64,000 nt of DNA from a virus. Position numbers and translations under genes: made by a program. Positions 1 to 7,895 of this stretch are shown here, one piece after another. Numbering within the stretch: the stretch's first letter is position 1; each line of letters opens with the position of its first letter. The DNA lies in IMG/VR virus record IMGVR_UViG_3300035070_002905, positions 1 to 64,000 of that record; one strand, given 5' to 3'. The notes under the pieces are model-generated. The model was not told the origin of the DNA, did no database searches, and saw nothing but the letters and a program-made list of their open reading frames with translations.

Positions 1-174
1 GTTCAGGTTCAGGCCGAGTTCATCCTAGAACAGGTAGGTAGTCTAAAGGACTGTAAAGTCTGGGCCGAAGACTACCAGGTATGCGTTCAGCGTCAAGGCT
101 CTGAACTACCGCTGGTATTCTCAATGACTACCAATCCAAAACTAGTAGTAGATCTACTACTTCCACTTCTTTAG
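1..174 (+). CDS. 3' end of a hypothetical protein
   Basis: This is an open frame from the first base of the window to TAG at 172-174, giving the last 57 residues of a protein that starts upstream. The visible part (VQVQAEFILEQVGSLK...) is mixed alpha/beta in character with no motif I recognise. It is followed after 8 bases by the next gene, so it belongs to the same plus-strand operon. Function unknown. Confidence 0.6.
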   Translation, partial: VQVQAEFILEQVGSLKDCKVWAEDYQVCVQRQGSELPLVFSMTTNPKLVVDLLLPLL

Positions 175-182
175 AGGTACTT

Positions 183-512
183 ATGAAAAAATTATTAGGT
201 TTAGCGATCAGCGCATTCGGTCTTATGGCTGCAAAGAAACTTGTAGACTCTGCGTATGTTAAGAAGATTCCTTCGGATTGTGACTATCCGATCGTCCTGG
301 CGCTTGGCGGTCCTGGCAATATCCTCGGTGTACGTGAGCATGGTACCGGCGTACTGTGCTTCGGCCTAAAGAACATCGACGCCATAGAGTACGCATTCCT
401 TACCGAGTGCGGGTTCGGTGACTCTGTAGAATGTCCGAAGGAAGGAACTCTACTTATCAACCATCCGGAAAGCGACAAGGTCGCAGCAGCAATCAACGCA
501 TTATTTGTATAA
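183..512 (+). CDS. PTS EIIB-like small protein (tentative)
   Basis: 109 residues. The N-terminus (MKKLLGLAISAFGLMAAKK) looks like a hydrophobic anchor or uncleaved signal. Residues 34-107 follow the pattern of glucose-type PTS EIIB domains: IVLALGGPGNI matches the conserved ALGGxxNI start, followed by a TxxLxF/KN strand and a late VAAAINAL helix. The phosphorylated cysteine of EIIB (C-x-T-R-L-R) appears to be replaced by EHGTGV, so if the resemblance is real the domain is probably a regulatory or binding relic rather than a phosphocarrier. The similarity is by eye and could be chance. RBS AGAGGT lies upstream of ATG 183. Confidence 0.5.
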   Translation: MKKLLGLAISAFGLMAAKKLVDSAYVKKIPSDCDYPIVLALGGPGNILGVREHGTGVLCFGLKNIDAIEYAFLTECGFGDSVECPKEGTLLINHPESDKVAAAINALFV

Positions 513-522
513 GGAAATCATT

Positions 523-819
523 ATGTTCACAGTCGTTCCTAAGAGTCAAGCGGTACGTATTCACCAAGAGCGTAACCGTAACAAGATCCGTAAGCTGATG
601 CTGGTCATCGCTACTAAGCAGCCTACGTTCTTTGAGTTCTATCTGCTAGTCGTTCCTATGGGACTCGACGAGACTCTCTGGCCGGTGTGGGCATTGAAAT
701 CTATCTTCGATCAGGCTCAGGGTCAGGTCGTTAATCCTAGCCAGCTGGACATCGAAGATTACACTGGTACCGTTACCGCCTCGTCTGAGGCACATTATTA
801 TGCAAGGGGATATCTATGA
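523..819 (+). CDS. hypothetical protein, 98 aa
   Basis: ATG 523 is chosen because AAGGA sits 8 bases upstream at 511-515; the longer frame from a TTG at 505 would overlap the previous stop and lacks an RBS. The N-terminus is basic (QERNRNKIRKLM) and the middle hydrophobic (FFEFYLLVVPMGL). I recognise no family. It overlaps the next gene by 4 bases (ATGA), indicating translational coupling. Confidence 0.7.
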   Translation: MFTVVPKSQAVRIHQERNRNKIRKLMLVIATKQPTFFEFYLLVVPMGLDETLWPVWALKSIFDQAQGQVVNPSQLDIEDYTGTVTASSEAHYYARGYL

Positions 820-1181
820 GTCAACTTATGATAGGCAAATGTTACTTCTACTTCAGCGCGTTAATCTGCATTACAGATGTCGATGCTGACTTCGTCCACT
901 ATGTCCATGCAGATACTGCAGGTCAGCCGGACTTTAATCGTCCAGGTCGTGCGTGTATCGTACGCTTCCTGGATAACAGCAAGATCTACCACGTTCCTGG
1001 CGTGAGCTTCTGGCATAAAGCCATGGCTCGCATCCACGAACTTCGTGAAGCTATGGGCTTCTGCGTACATCATTACGAAGATGAACTGGAGAAGCATACA
1101 GAGCTTGCAGGCTTTATTAGTGGCGGTGAGATCCTTCAGCGCTGCGTTCGTTGCAACAAGGTAAACCATGTTAAGTACTGA
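816..1181 (+). CDS. hypothetical protein with terminal Cys pair, 121 aa
   Basis: Starts inside the stop of the previous gene. The only visible motif is a C-terminal RCVRCNK (CxxC) plus FCVHHYED, a possible metal-binding set. The start (MIGKCYFYFSALICITDVDADFVHYVH) resembles small beta-rich phage proteins. Function unknown. Its end overlaps the next gene by 14 bases. Confidence 0.65.
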   Translation: MSQLMIGKCYFYFSALICITDVDADFVHYVHADTAGQPDFNRPGRACIVRFLDNSKIYHVPGVSFWHKAMARIHELREAMGFCVHHYEDELEKHTELAGFISGGEILQRCVRCNKVNHVKY

Positions 1182-1377
1182 TTGGTATAAACCGGAGGGC
1201 GGCCTAGATGCCGCTCTACTTCAATTCCTACGTAAAGATCATCGGCTAGCAGACCCGTTGATCACTAAGATCATCGTCCACTCGATTCACATCGCTAGGC
1301 CCTCTACCCTCGAAGTAGAATACTGGCGCACTCTAGCAGGCAACACTCAAGTAAACTTCGCTACTATCACTATCTAG
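1168..1377 (+). CDS. hypothetical protein, 69 aa
   Basis: Small soluble protein whose ATG lies inside the end of the preceding gene. No recognised motif; the C-terminal half (EVEYWRTLAGNTQVNFATITI) looks beta-stranded. Followed by AGGAG at 1377-1381 that serves the 501-residue gene at 1387. Confidence 0.6.
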   Translation: MLSTDWYKPEGGLDAALLQFLRKDHRLADPLITKIIVHSIHIARPSTLEVEYWRTLAGNTQVNFATITI

Positions 1378-1386
1378 GAGATACAC

Positions 1387-2892
1387 ATGTTCAAACCTAA
1401 AGCTGACTTCGATAAATTCCTAATGGAACTACGCTCTAACATCCCTGCCGATCAGCCTATCTTCACTACGGCCGGCGATCACTACGACGTATACCTTGCG
1501 TCTTACCCGCTGCTTGATCGTCAAGAGTACACCTGTAACTGCTGTAAGTCATTCATCCGTAAGTATGCAGGCCTGGTTACAATCGACGAGCAAGGCGCCG
1601 TTACTCCGGTACTATGGCAACTCGGTAAAGACTACGGTTACTTCAACTCGGTAGTCGTAGCGATGAACCATGCAGTACGTCGCTCTGCGGTAAACGGAGT
1701 ATTCCTAACCCGTGATTCGGTACTGGGTACACCTACCGCCGGCGGCTGGTCTCACCTAGCGGTTACTGCTCCTGCAGGCGCTTCAATCGGTGGCTACGAT
1801 CCTGTGAACCAGGTGATCGCCGAGAAGACCGAGAACTACGGTATGGTTAGCCGTGCACTCGATAAGTTCAGCGAAGAGGTAATCCAGCAGGGTTACCAGC
1901 TACTGAATACCGGCTTCCTGCCTCGTTCAGAGATCGGTCTGGGTCCCGTGAAGTTCCTAGCGGATCTTAAAGAGGCCATCAAGTGTGGTAACCGTATGAA
2001 CCTCATCTGGAAGGCGGTAGCGACTGCTCCGAATGGCTTCTGCCATATCAACAGCGGCATGACCGGTTTCCTAATGGAGACGATCGAAGAAGATAGCAAT
2101 GCGGAAGTCGTTAAGCGTAAGTGGTCAGAGAAGGTCGGCGGTCTGGCGTACCAGCGTCCTACTACCGCTCCTGCAGCTCAGAACATTGCGCGCGGCGAGA
2201 AGATCATCGAGCAGGCAGGCTACAAGCCTTCTCTACGTCGTCGTCATGCCACTATGGATGACCTGCGTTTGATCTGGGCGCCTAAGGCAGAAGAGCAATC
2301 TTCCGGCGTATTCGGCCACCTCGTACCGCGCTCTACCAAGCCGGACTTGGATCTAGGTACCCCTGCCGTCGAGATGACATTCTCGAAGTTCGCCCGCACA
2401 ATCCTACCGACTGCCGAGCAGATCCTGGTACACGTACCCGGTAAAGGTCAGTTCTCTGGCTTGACTACTGCGGTAGATCCTACGGCGCCAGGTCTATTCC
2501 AGTGGAATAACCCGGTATGTTGGTACCTGTACAGCGGCGGCTCTACGGCTAACCGTTGGAACCTTACTGCAGCCAGCTGGGTTGAAGTAACCGGTATCAC
2601 TCCGCAGCCTAACATGTGGGAGAACGAGTCGCCTAACACCGGCGAAGCTATCTTCTTCCTATTGAAGGGTTGTTACGATACTCACGATGCCAGCCTCTGT
2701 CTATTCCCTAGCACACTGAAAGGTGATCTGCACGAGATCCGTAAGACGATCGAAGCGTTCTCCAATGCCGGTAAGCTAGAAGGTCGTGGTCCAGGTAATG
2801 CTGCAGGTCTGCGTCTACGCGATAACTCGATCACCGTGAAGGTTATCTGCAAGGGCGTCACTACTAAATACATTCTAGATCGTCTGGAGTAA
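1387..2892 (+). CDS. conserved-type phage protein, 501 aa, N-terminal Cys cluster
   Basis: A large soluble protein preceded by a strong AGGAG RBS. Near residue 50 there is a CNCCKS cluster followed by a FIRKYAGLVTID segment, which could be a zinc site. The rest is mixed alpha/beta without a signal peptide or membrane segment. There is no catalytic motif I can name. Its codon use (CTA, GGT, CGT, GTA) matches the neighbours. It is the largest gene of the left end and lies directly upstream of the envelope operon (2-base gap), so it may be co-expressed with it. Function unknown. Confidence 0.75.
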   Translation: MFKPKADFDKFLMELRSNIPADQPIFTTAGDHYDVYLASYPLLDRQEYTCNCCKSFIRKYAGLVTIDEQGAVTPVLWQLGKDYGYFNSVVVAMNHAVRRSAVNGVFLTRDSVLGTPTAGGWSHLAVTAPAGASIGGYDPVNQVIAEKTENYGMVSRALDKFSEEVIQQGYQLLNTGFLPRSEIGLGPVKFLADLKEAIKCGNRMNLIWKAVATAPNGFCHINSGMTGFLMETIEEDSNAEVVKRKWSEKVGGLAYQRPTTAPAAQNIARGEKIIEQAGYKPSLRRRHATMDDLRLIWAPKAEEQSSGVFGHLVPRSTKPDLDLGTPAVEMTFSKFARTILPTAEQILVHVPGKGQFSGLTTAVDPTAPGLFQWNNPVCWYLYSGGSTANRWNLTAASWVEVTGITPQPNMWENESPNTGEAIFFLLKGCYDTHDASLCLFPSTLKGDLHEIRKTIEAFSNAGKLEGRGPGNAAGLRLRDNSITVKVICKGVTTKYILDRLE

Positions 2893-2894
2893 CA

Positions 2895-3770
2895 ATGAAA
2901 AAACTTCTAGCTCTTTGCCTGTTGCTGACAGGTTGTACAAGCCCTCAGACAGAGAGCTGGAAAGAGGAGGCGGCTTCGGCCGCTTCTTGTCCTGCACCTG
3001 TCACCGTCGAGGTTCCCGTCGAGAAGATCGTCGAGGTCCCTGTTGAAAAAATCGTAAAGGTTCCCGTCGAGAAGATCGTCGAGGTTCCCGTGGAGAAAAT
3101 CGTCTATGTTACCAAAACCGAAACAGCCCAGTGTCCCAGCCCCAAGCCTGCCCCGAGCCCTAGTCCTAAAAAGCCTAAAGCCCCGAAGCCTAAAGCACCG
3201 AGCGAACAGCCATCCATCAAGGCACCAAAGCAGTACAACCACCCGCTAGACGATTCGGATAAGATGGTGTTCATGATGGGCACCGACGACTACGGACGCT
3301 ACCTGTACGGCGAAGGGGCTATCGCTCCTGGAACGTACAAGAAATTCCTTAAGTATGTAGCGTACTATAAAGAGCAGGGTACTCCTGTAAGCCGCTTAAT
3401 GATGAACAGCCCGGGCGGTTCTATGCGAGAGGGTATTCTAATCGGAGAGTACTTACACGAGAACAACTGGACTACCGATAGCGATAAGCATATGAGCTGC
3501 TATTCTTCATGTGGGATTATCTACATGGGGGGCGTTAAGAAACGCATGCAGTCTGGAGCTCAGGTAGGATTCCACCGTCCGTATATGCCGGGACAGGCAG
3601 ATACTCCGGCGTTCATCAAAGATATGTACCATACGTATAAGCCCTATTGGGAGTACGTAAATGGCTCGCCGTTATTGTACGATGAGTTCATGACTAAATA
3701 CGACCGTGATATGATGCTAGTTATCATGGCGGAAACTGCAAGACAATTTATTAATGTTGAGGTATATTAA
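2895..3770 (+). CDS. periplasmic lipoprotein with ClpP-superfamily (COG3904-like) protease domain
   Basis: 291 residues. Residues 1-14 form a lipoprotein signal ending in the lipobox LTGC (Cys14). Residues 37-72 carry four copies of a VPVEKIV heptad-like repeat, then a Pro/Lys-rich linker (about 80-110), then a ClpP/crotonase-fold domain. That domain shows NSPGGSMREG (171-180, oxyanion loop), CYSSCGIIYMGGVKKR (202-217; Ser204 aligns with the nucleophile of the CxSxC motif in COG3904 proteins) and GFHRPY (His227). Such proteins are periplasmic serine proteases or protease-like proteins. The repeat-plus-linker stalk would let an acylated protein reach across the periplasm. It overlaps the downstream membrane gene by one base (TAATG). 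The protease assignment is from motifs; target unknown. Confidence 0.75.
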   Translation: MKKLLALCLLLTGCTSPQTESWKEEAASAASCPAPVTVEVPVEKIVEVPVEKIVKVPVEKIVEVPVEKIVYVTKTETAQCPSPKPAPSPSPKKPKAPKPKAPSEQPSIKAPKQYNHPLDDSDKMVFMMGTDDYGRYLYGEGAIAPGTYKKFLKYVAYYKEQGTPVSRLMMNSPGGSMREGILIGEYLHENNWTTDSDKHMSCYSSCGIIYMGGVKKRMQSGAQVGFHRPYMPGQADTPAFIKDMYHTYKPYWEYVNGSPLLYDEFMTKYDRDMMLVIMAETARQFINVEVY

Positions 3771-5095
3771 TGCGTAATAAACTTAAAGAATTTCTAGGGA
3801 TTACTCTCCCGGAACATCCAATGATGTGGATCACATTGTTGGTAATGGGTGCTCTAGTAGTATCCTTTAACGTGATGGGGTATGATATCCTATTCGCTGC
3901 AGACCCGTGGTTCGGCATTGCCAGCCCGTTCGGAATCATGCTAGGCACCTGTGAGGTAGCCGTGCTCCTCTGGATGTCCTCGGTGATCAGCGAATGGTAT
4001 AAGTCCAGTCGCATCCTAAAGGTCCTAACCATTCCAGTATTCCTGGCGTTCTCCTTCCTATGCTACTCGGGTATTAACAGCTACCTGACGACTCTGGCTA
4101 CCGCCGAGATTCAGAAGGTAGAAGAAGTTAAGCTGCAGACCGGTCATAACGAAGAGTACATGATCAAGCTTACCGATGAGAACCTAGATCTATCTACTAA
4201 GCTAGACGAGGCTCGTACCGTACGTGATCGTCTAGATGCGTCTATCGCTGCAGCCAACGGTAGCATCAAAGACTTAGACTTCAAGATCAGCGAGCGTATG
4301 CTGAAGGTCGCTAAGTGTGACGCAGTAGCCGACTGTCGACGTGCCGTTAAGGGTTTTGCAGATCAGAAGGTACCGTACCAGAAGAGCGTCTCTAATATGA
4401 ACGCCGATCGAGAGCTAGTGAATACTCGTATCGTTCGCATGGAGAAGCAACTTAACGAGAACGCCGACGAGATCCGTACGCTTACTAAGAAGTCGGTAGT
4501 TCAGCTAAACGATCAGGCCGGCACCGAGTCCAACTTCACGATGAAGAAAGATTCATACGAGAAGATCGTTCTATCGGTTACCGGTCTATTCGGCTGGGTT
4601 CCAGAGAATCCCTTCCAGGTATTCATTGGATTCGTCTCGGCGTTGATCTACCCGATCTACTTCTTCCTGAACCTATTCCTAAGCCTAAACAGCGAAGGTA
4701 ATCAAGAAGTACGTCGTAAGCGTCAGTCCGATAAGGAAGCTCGTCTAGGTCTATTCCAAGAGCTGCGTCTCGACCTGGAACACCATAAGCTTAATCAGTA
4801 CCGTAAGGCCGCTAAGTACTTCCGAGTATGGGCTGCCCGTCGTACTAAGATTAAGTCTGTCGAGAAGCTGGTAGAAGTAGAAGTACCTACAGATACCATC
4901 GTAGAGAAGCGTGTAGAGGTCCCTGTTGAAGTCATTAAGATTCAGAAGGTAACCGAGCAGGTAGTTATTAAAGAGCCTGAGGTGATCATCCACGAACGTC
5001 TGGTACCTGTACCGGAGAATGCATCTGCAGCTGAACTTAAGGAGTTACTGAATGAAGAGCCTCGATCTGACGCAACTCAATCAGAGCAATCGTAA
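3770..5095 (+). CDS. inner-membrane protein with long coiled coil and VEVPVE-type repeats
   Basis: 441 residues. Three hydrophobic segments (about 19-41, 50-72, 84-102) are followed by a long coiled coil (about 105-270) and a fourth segment near 283-308. A basic stretch (RRKRQ) after the last segment predicts a cytoplasmic C-terminus, so the coil would be periplasmic. A Cys pair (KCDAVADCRR) in the coil could form a disulfide. Residues 350-415 contain repeats (EKLVEVEVP, EKRVEVPVEVI, ERLVPVPE) like those of the upstream lipoprotein and the downstream protein, suggesting a shared complex. The gene overlaps the next by 44 bases. Function unknown. Confidence 0.75.
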   Translation: MRNKLKEFLGITLPEHPMMWITLLVMGALVVSFNVMGYDILFAADPWFGIASPFGIMLGTCEVAVLLWMSSVISEWYKSSRILKVLTIPVFLAFSFLCYSGINSYLTTLATAEIQKVEEVKLQTGHNEEYMIKLTDENLDLSTKLDEARTVRDRLDASIAAANGSIKDLDFKISERMLKVAKCDAVADCRRAVKGFADQKVPYQKSVSNMNADRELVNTRIVRMEKQLNENADEIRTLTKKSVVQLNDQAGTESNFTMKKDSYEKIVLSVTGLFGWVPENPFQVFIGFVSALIYPIYFFLNLFLSLNSEGNQEVRRKRQSDKEARLGLFQELRLDLEHHKLNQYRKAAKYFRVWAARRTKIKSVEKLVEVEVPTDTIVEKRVEVPVEVIKIQKVTEQVVIKEPEVIIHERLVPVPENASAAELKELLNEEPRSDATQSEQS

Positions 5096-5462
5096 GACGG
5101 CACTCGAAAAGGCTTCTGCACGTGATCGTCAGGAGTCTAACCGAGAGGTGCGCCATGACCTCGTCCAGTACAAGGCCCAGCGTGCCACTACAATCGATAA
5201 GGATAAGCGCCTACTGAAGCGTGTACTCCTTACGATTGGCTGTCTGTTTATCGCCGGATGTGCCGCACTAGCACTGCTATACGGATACATCCACATTACC
5301 ACTACGCCGATCATTGAAGAGGTTCCCGTGGAAGTCGTCCCTGAAGAATGCTCTCAGGTACGTCGTAACGGAAAGATCTACATGAACTGCGATGGCGTTA
5401 AGGTCGATGGGGTTACCACCCTCGGCCCTAACGTCGATAACGTCCCGGAACTATTGGAGTAA
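5052..5462 (+). CDS. bitopic membrane protein, 136 aa
   Basis: The start lies 44 bases inside the previous gene. The N-terminal 55 residues are charged and soluble, one membrane segment spans about 57-80 (LLTIGCLFIAGCAALALLYGYI), and the rest should be periplasmic. Just outside the membrane is EEVPVEVVPEE, a shortened form of the repeat seen in the two preceding proteins, followed by a possible disulfide pair (ECSQVRRNGKIYMNC). It probably belongs to the same envelope complex. Confidence 0.7.
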   Translation: MKSLDLTQLNQSNRKTALEKASARDRQESNREVRHDLVQYKAQRATTIDKDKRLLKRVLLTIGCLFIAGCAALALLYGYIHITTTPIIEEVPVEVVPEECSQVRRNGKIYMNCDGVKVDGVTTLGPNVDNVPELLE

Positions 5463-5465
5463 TTT

Positions 5466-5897
5466 ATGAAAGGCTTTATGAGAAACTCGTTTAACGATCA
5501 AGGTCGCACCGACCGTTCTTACTACTGGCACATTCAGAGTCAGTTCTTGATAATCGGCATGCTACTACTCATGTCATCCTTCGTAGTGGCTGCCAGCTTC
5601 TACGTCCAGGTTACCGATGTAGTACCGTACATCGAGCAGGCCATGTGGTTCCTACGTGGAGTAGTCGCCCTAGGGATTCTAGGCTGGATCGCTACGGCGC
5701 CCGCCCTGATCACTCTTACAGTTCGACGTGCCCGGGACTCGGGTATTAACATCACCTACGCATACATCCTAGGTATCCTGGATGCCCTTAGTATTCTACT
5801 GGGTCCTGTCTGGCTGATCGTCCTACTGCTCAAACTCTTGACTATGACGCATAAGTCTAAGGTCGAGCCTAAACAACTTCCTATACTAGCGGAGTAA
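5466..5897 (+). CDS. DUF805 family inner-membrane protein
   Basis: 143 residues. It has the two signatures of DUF805 (YhaH-type) proteins: GRTDRSYYW near residue 13 (GRxxRxxYW) and RRARDSGIN near 85 (RRxxDxG), separated by hydrophobic helices (about 27-46, 60-80, 97-122). DUF805 proteins are polytopic inner-membrane proteins of unknown biochemical role and are typically bacterial, so it was probably acquired from a host. Three bases separate it from the upstream gene, so it is part of the envelope operon. Confidence 0.7.
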   Translation: MKGFMRNSFNDQGRTDRSYYWHIQSQFLIIGMLLLMSSFVVAASFYVQVTDVVPYIEQAMWFLRGVVALGILGWIATAPALITLTVRRARDSGINITYAYILGILDALSILLGPVWLIVLLLKLLTMTHKSKVEPKQLPILAE

Positions 5898-5900
5898 CTT

Positions 5901-6284
5901 ATGTGGAAATATCTACTTGCACTCGTCCTGAGCTGCGCCTTCGTGACTCATGCAAATGCACACAGTCATTCGCCGACATCTTTCGGTGGTCCTGACAATC
6001 CTCTGGATGCCGTTACGGTAACTGGCGTTCAGACCGTTACGATTACCGTAGGGAACCTCAACTCGTTCCCTCAGTCATACGAGATCTATGTCGACGACGA
6101 ACTAGTAGGTACTACTTCTGAAGTAGCGCCTAACCTGTTCCGTAAGCTGCCAATTCCTGTCAAACTAAGTAAGCCGAATACACCGGAGATTCATAAGGTG
6201 TGTTCTATTAGCGTCGCTAAAGAAGGCGACATGTTCCGTTCTAAGATTTGTACTGAAGCCAAATTATACTGGAGTAAGAAATGA
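5901..6284 (+). CDS. exported protein, 127 aa
   Basis: Residues 1-20 are a clear Sec signal peptide with an AxA-type site (THANA-HSHS). The mature start is His-rich (HSHSPTSFGG), then comes a beta-rich domain (TVTITVGNLNSFPQSYEIYVDDELVGTT) resembling immunoglobulin-like or chaperone-like folds. It contains a Cys pair (KVCSIS, SKICTE). Periplasmic by prediction, function unknown. It overlaps the next gene by 4 bases. Confidence 0.7.
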   Translation: MWKYLLALVLSCAFVTHANAHSHSPTSFGGPDNPLDAVTVTGVQTVTITVGNLNSFPQSYEIYVDDELVGTTSEVAPNLFRKLPIPVKLSKPNTPEIHKVCSISVAKEGDMFRSKICTEAKLYWSKK

Positions 6285-6649
6285 AAAAGATTATCATAGC
6301 AATCCTAGCAGTCTTCACGTTCGCTGCATGTCAACCTGCTGTAGCAGACACAATCCGCACCGCCGATGGCATTAGCTGTTCGTTCGATGCCGACGACTCT
6401 CCTTACGAAGTCGAAACGTATATCGAAAGCGGTAGTGACGATTACAACAATAACTATAACGATGGGTATAGCAATACCGATCGTGATGATCATAAGGTCG
6501 GAGTTAAGCTAACGTACAAGTTCGGCGGCCCTAAGCGTCTGAATTGTGACACGTTATATCAATTAGAGCTCCGTGACAAGAGCGCTAAAGTTAAGCAGCT
6601 AGAAGCAAAGATTAAGATGCTTGAAGCTGCACAAGATATTAAATGGTGA
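6281..6649 (+). CDS. exported coiled-coil protein, 122 aa
   Basis: An N-terminal Sec signal (MKKIIIAILAVFTFAACQPAVA) may be cleaved after AVA or lipidated at Cys17. The middle is very rich in Asp, Asn and Tyr (SGSDDYNNNYNDGYSNTDRDD), suggesting a disordered or cation-binding loop. A KVGVKLTYKF strand and a C-terminal helical stretch (residues 100-120) follow. Two Cys (SCSF, NCDT) could pair. Last exported protein of the left-end operon; function unknown. Confidence 0.65.
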   Translation: MKKIIIAILAVFTFAACQPAVADTIRTADGISCSFDADDSPYEVETYIESGSDDYNNNYNDGYSNTDRDDHKVGVKLTYKFGGPKRLNCDTLYQLELRDKSAKVKQLEAKIKMLEAAQDIKW

Positions 6650-6653
6650 TCCT

Positions 6654-6788
6654 GTGGAATTAGAAACTGTAAAAACCATCTGTGAAATCCTGAACTACGC
6701 TGCAGCATTTGCCGGTCTGGCTCTGTTCGTAGTTCTCATGGGCAAGGCCGATGAAGCCCTGCATAGCAACAACGGTACTATTAATTAA
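6654..6788 (+). CDS. 44-aa single-span membrane protein (GTG start)
   Basis: Reads VELETVKTICEILNYAAAFAG... from GTG at 6654 to TAA at 6786, four bases after the previous stop region. One hydrophobic helix (about 14-30) is followed by a short polar tail. No ATG is available, so GTG is the likely start. The size and context (end of a membrane operon, immediately before a promoter) fit a small accessory membrane protein. Confidence 0.5.
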   Translation: MELETVKTICEILNYAAAFAGLALFVVLMGKADEALHSNNGTIN

Positions 6789-6803
6789 ACATCCTACGCA
6801 GAA

Positions 6804-6826
6804 CTTGTTATAAGTAATGTGTACAG
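6804..6826 (+). promoter_or_regulatory. promoter-like motif upstream of pilin-like gene
   Basis: CTTGTTATAAGTAATGTG is one of five near-identical copies in the window (others near 23111, 33026, 42416, 47046), each shortly upstream of the first gene of a unit. It contains TGtTATAAG, which fits an extended -10 element, and also resembles the T4 late element TATAAATA. Recurrence at operon starts is the evidence; the class is inference. Confidence 0.6.
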
Positions 6827-6862
6827 AGGAATACTCCTCACCCTAACGATCTGGAGATCAAC

Positions 6863-7339
6863 ATGAAAAAATCTATCCTAGCTCTACTTGCTGTTTCTGC
6901 ACTTTCTACTTCTGCTTTCGCTGCTGGTATTAACAAAGGTGACTCTGTCTCTGACGACCTGCGCTTCCAGGAAAAGGTAGTTCGTGTTTGCGGTATCAAG
7001 TCAGCAAGCGATGTAGGCACAATCAAGTTCGGTAATGAAAACGGTACTCAAGAAGCTGCCGCTAAGTTCATCGTAGTTGATAATGGTGCTCATAAGTCTG
7101 ATGGCCAGACTGAAATCTCTATCAATACAAAGCGTATGTCAGAGAACTTAGAGCTGGCAGGTGCGACTGTGAAGTACGCAGTGAACAACATCTACGATCC
7201 GCGTGATAGCATTAACCACGCTCCTGTTTCAGTAGGTGTTACGCAAGAAGTATTCGCAACTGTTGACTCTGATAAAACCCTAGTGAATACTGGCGTTGCA
7301 CGAATCAAAGCAGTTGTAGAAGTACATTGCGGTAACTAA
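6863..7339 (+). CDS. secreted pilin-like protein 1
   Basis: 158 residues with a textbook Sec signal (MKKSILALLAVSALSTSAFA). The mature part has two Cys (RVCGIK near 45, VHCGN at the end), a GTIKFGNENG strand and a C-terminal beta strand, the layout of fimbrial-subunit or spore-coat-U-like Ig folds. RBS GGAG lies 8 bases upstream. It is first of three tandem relatives with the same signal/Cys layout. It could decorate the cell surface or act in the periplasm. The fimbrial fold is inferred from pattern, not proven. Confidence 0.6.
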   Translation: MKKSILALLAVSALSTSAFAAGINKGDSVSDDLRFQEKVVRVCGIKSASDVGTIKFGNENGTQEAAAKFIVVDNGAHKSDGQTEISINTKRMSENLELAGATVKYAVNNIYDPRDSINHAPVSVGVTQEVFATVDSDKTLVNTGVARIKAVVEVHCGN

Positions 7340-7351
7340 GAACCTTGCAAG

Positions 7352-7369
7352 GGGCGTAGAGATGCGCCC
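7352..7369 (+). terminator. weak hairpin between pilin-like genes
   Basis: GGGCG-tagagatg-CGCCC forms a 5-bp GC stem, 12 bases after the stop of the first pilin-like gene. There is no proper T tract (AACTTTAACTT follows), so it is more likely an RNA-stability or attenuating hairpin than a full terminator. Confidence 0.35.
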
Positions 7370-7404
7370 AACTTTAACTTAAATTTAATGATCTGGAGAT
7401 CAAT

Positions 7405-7824
7405 ATGAAAAAGACTATCCTAGCTGTAATCCTTGCTGCAACTTCATTCGGTTCTTTCGCTGCTACTTCTGACAATCTTACATTTACTGCTACCGTTCCT
7501 GCGACGTGTGGCATTGCGATTACCGACGGTGCAGGAACTCTACTCTTTAAGGATGATACCGGTCCTACGGATACAGAGTTCACCCTATCAAGTAATGTAG
7601 CCGACGGTAGAATTAATGTAACGCCTTCTATCACCACGAAAGGTGGTATCGATAAAGACGACGTTGCGTTATCCGTAGCAGGAGGTGGAGTTCTAACTGA
7701 TAGCTCTACTGTCCACCTCGGTGCCGGTGAGTATAAAGCTCGAGCTAGCGTAAATACCTCTAAGAGTAGCGTGGCTGCCGGTGTGGTAGAAGCTGTAGTA
7801 ACTCTAGAAGTAAGCTGTAAATAA
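7405..7824 (+). CDS. secreted pilin-like protein 2
   Basis: 139 residues: signal peptide (MKKTILAVILAATSFGSFA), then TSDNLTFTATVPATCGIAI, the typical start of fimbrial or spore-coat-U-like domains with a first Cys after the opening strand, and a terminal EVSCK Cys. The GAGEYKARASV and VVEAVVTLEVSC strands support an Ig-like fold closed by a disulfide. It has the same leader (GATCTGGAGATCAA) before ATG as gene 1, so the tandem copies include their translation signals. A strong terminator follows. Confidence 0.65.
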   Translation: MKKTILAVILAATSFGSFAATSDNLTFTATVPATCGIAITDGAGTLLFKDDTGPTDTEFTLSSNVADGRINVTPSITTKGGIDKDDVALSVAGGGVLTDSSTVHLGAGEYKARASVNTSKSSVAAGVVEAVVTLEVSCK

Positions 7825-7831
7825 GTAATAT

Positions 7832-7868
7832 CCCCGTAGAACCCTAACCCGGTTCTACGGGGCCTTCT
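7832..7868 (+). terminator. rho-independent terminator
   Basis: A perfect 12-bp stem (CCCCGTAGAACC, 7832-7843) with a 7-base loop pairs with GGTTCTACGGGG (7851-7862) and is followed by a T-rich run. It ends the unit containing pilin-like genes 1 and 2; gene 3 lies 33 bases beyond, so readthrough or another promoter must serve it. Confidence 0.85.
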
Positions 7869-7895
7869 TTATTCTTTTTCTTTTCGGAGATCCAA

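Noticed and set aside
2907-3242. Minus-strand 111-codon ORF opposite the VPVEKI repeats
   Set aside because: Low-complexity mirror of the repeat region (LDDLLDGNLYDFF) with no RBS or context on that strand.
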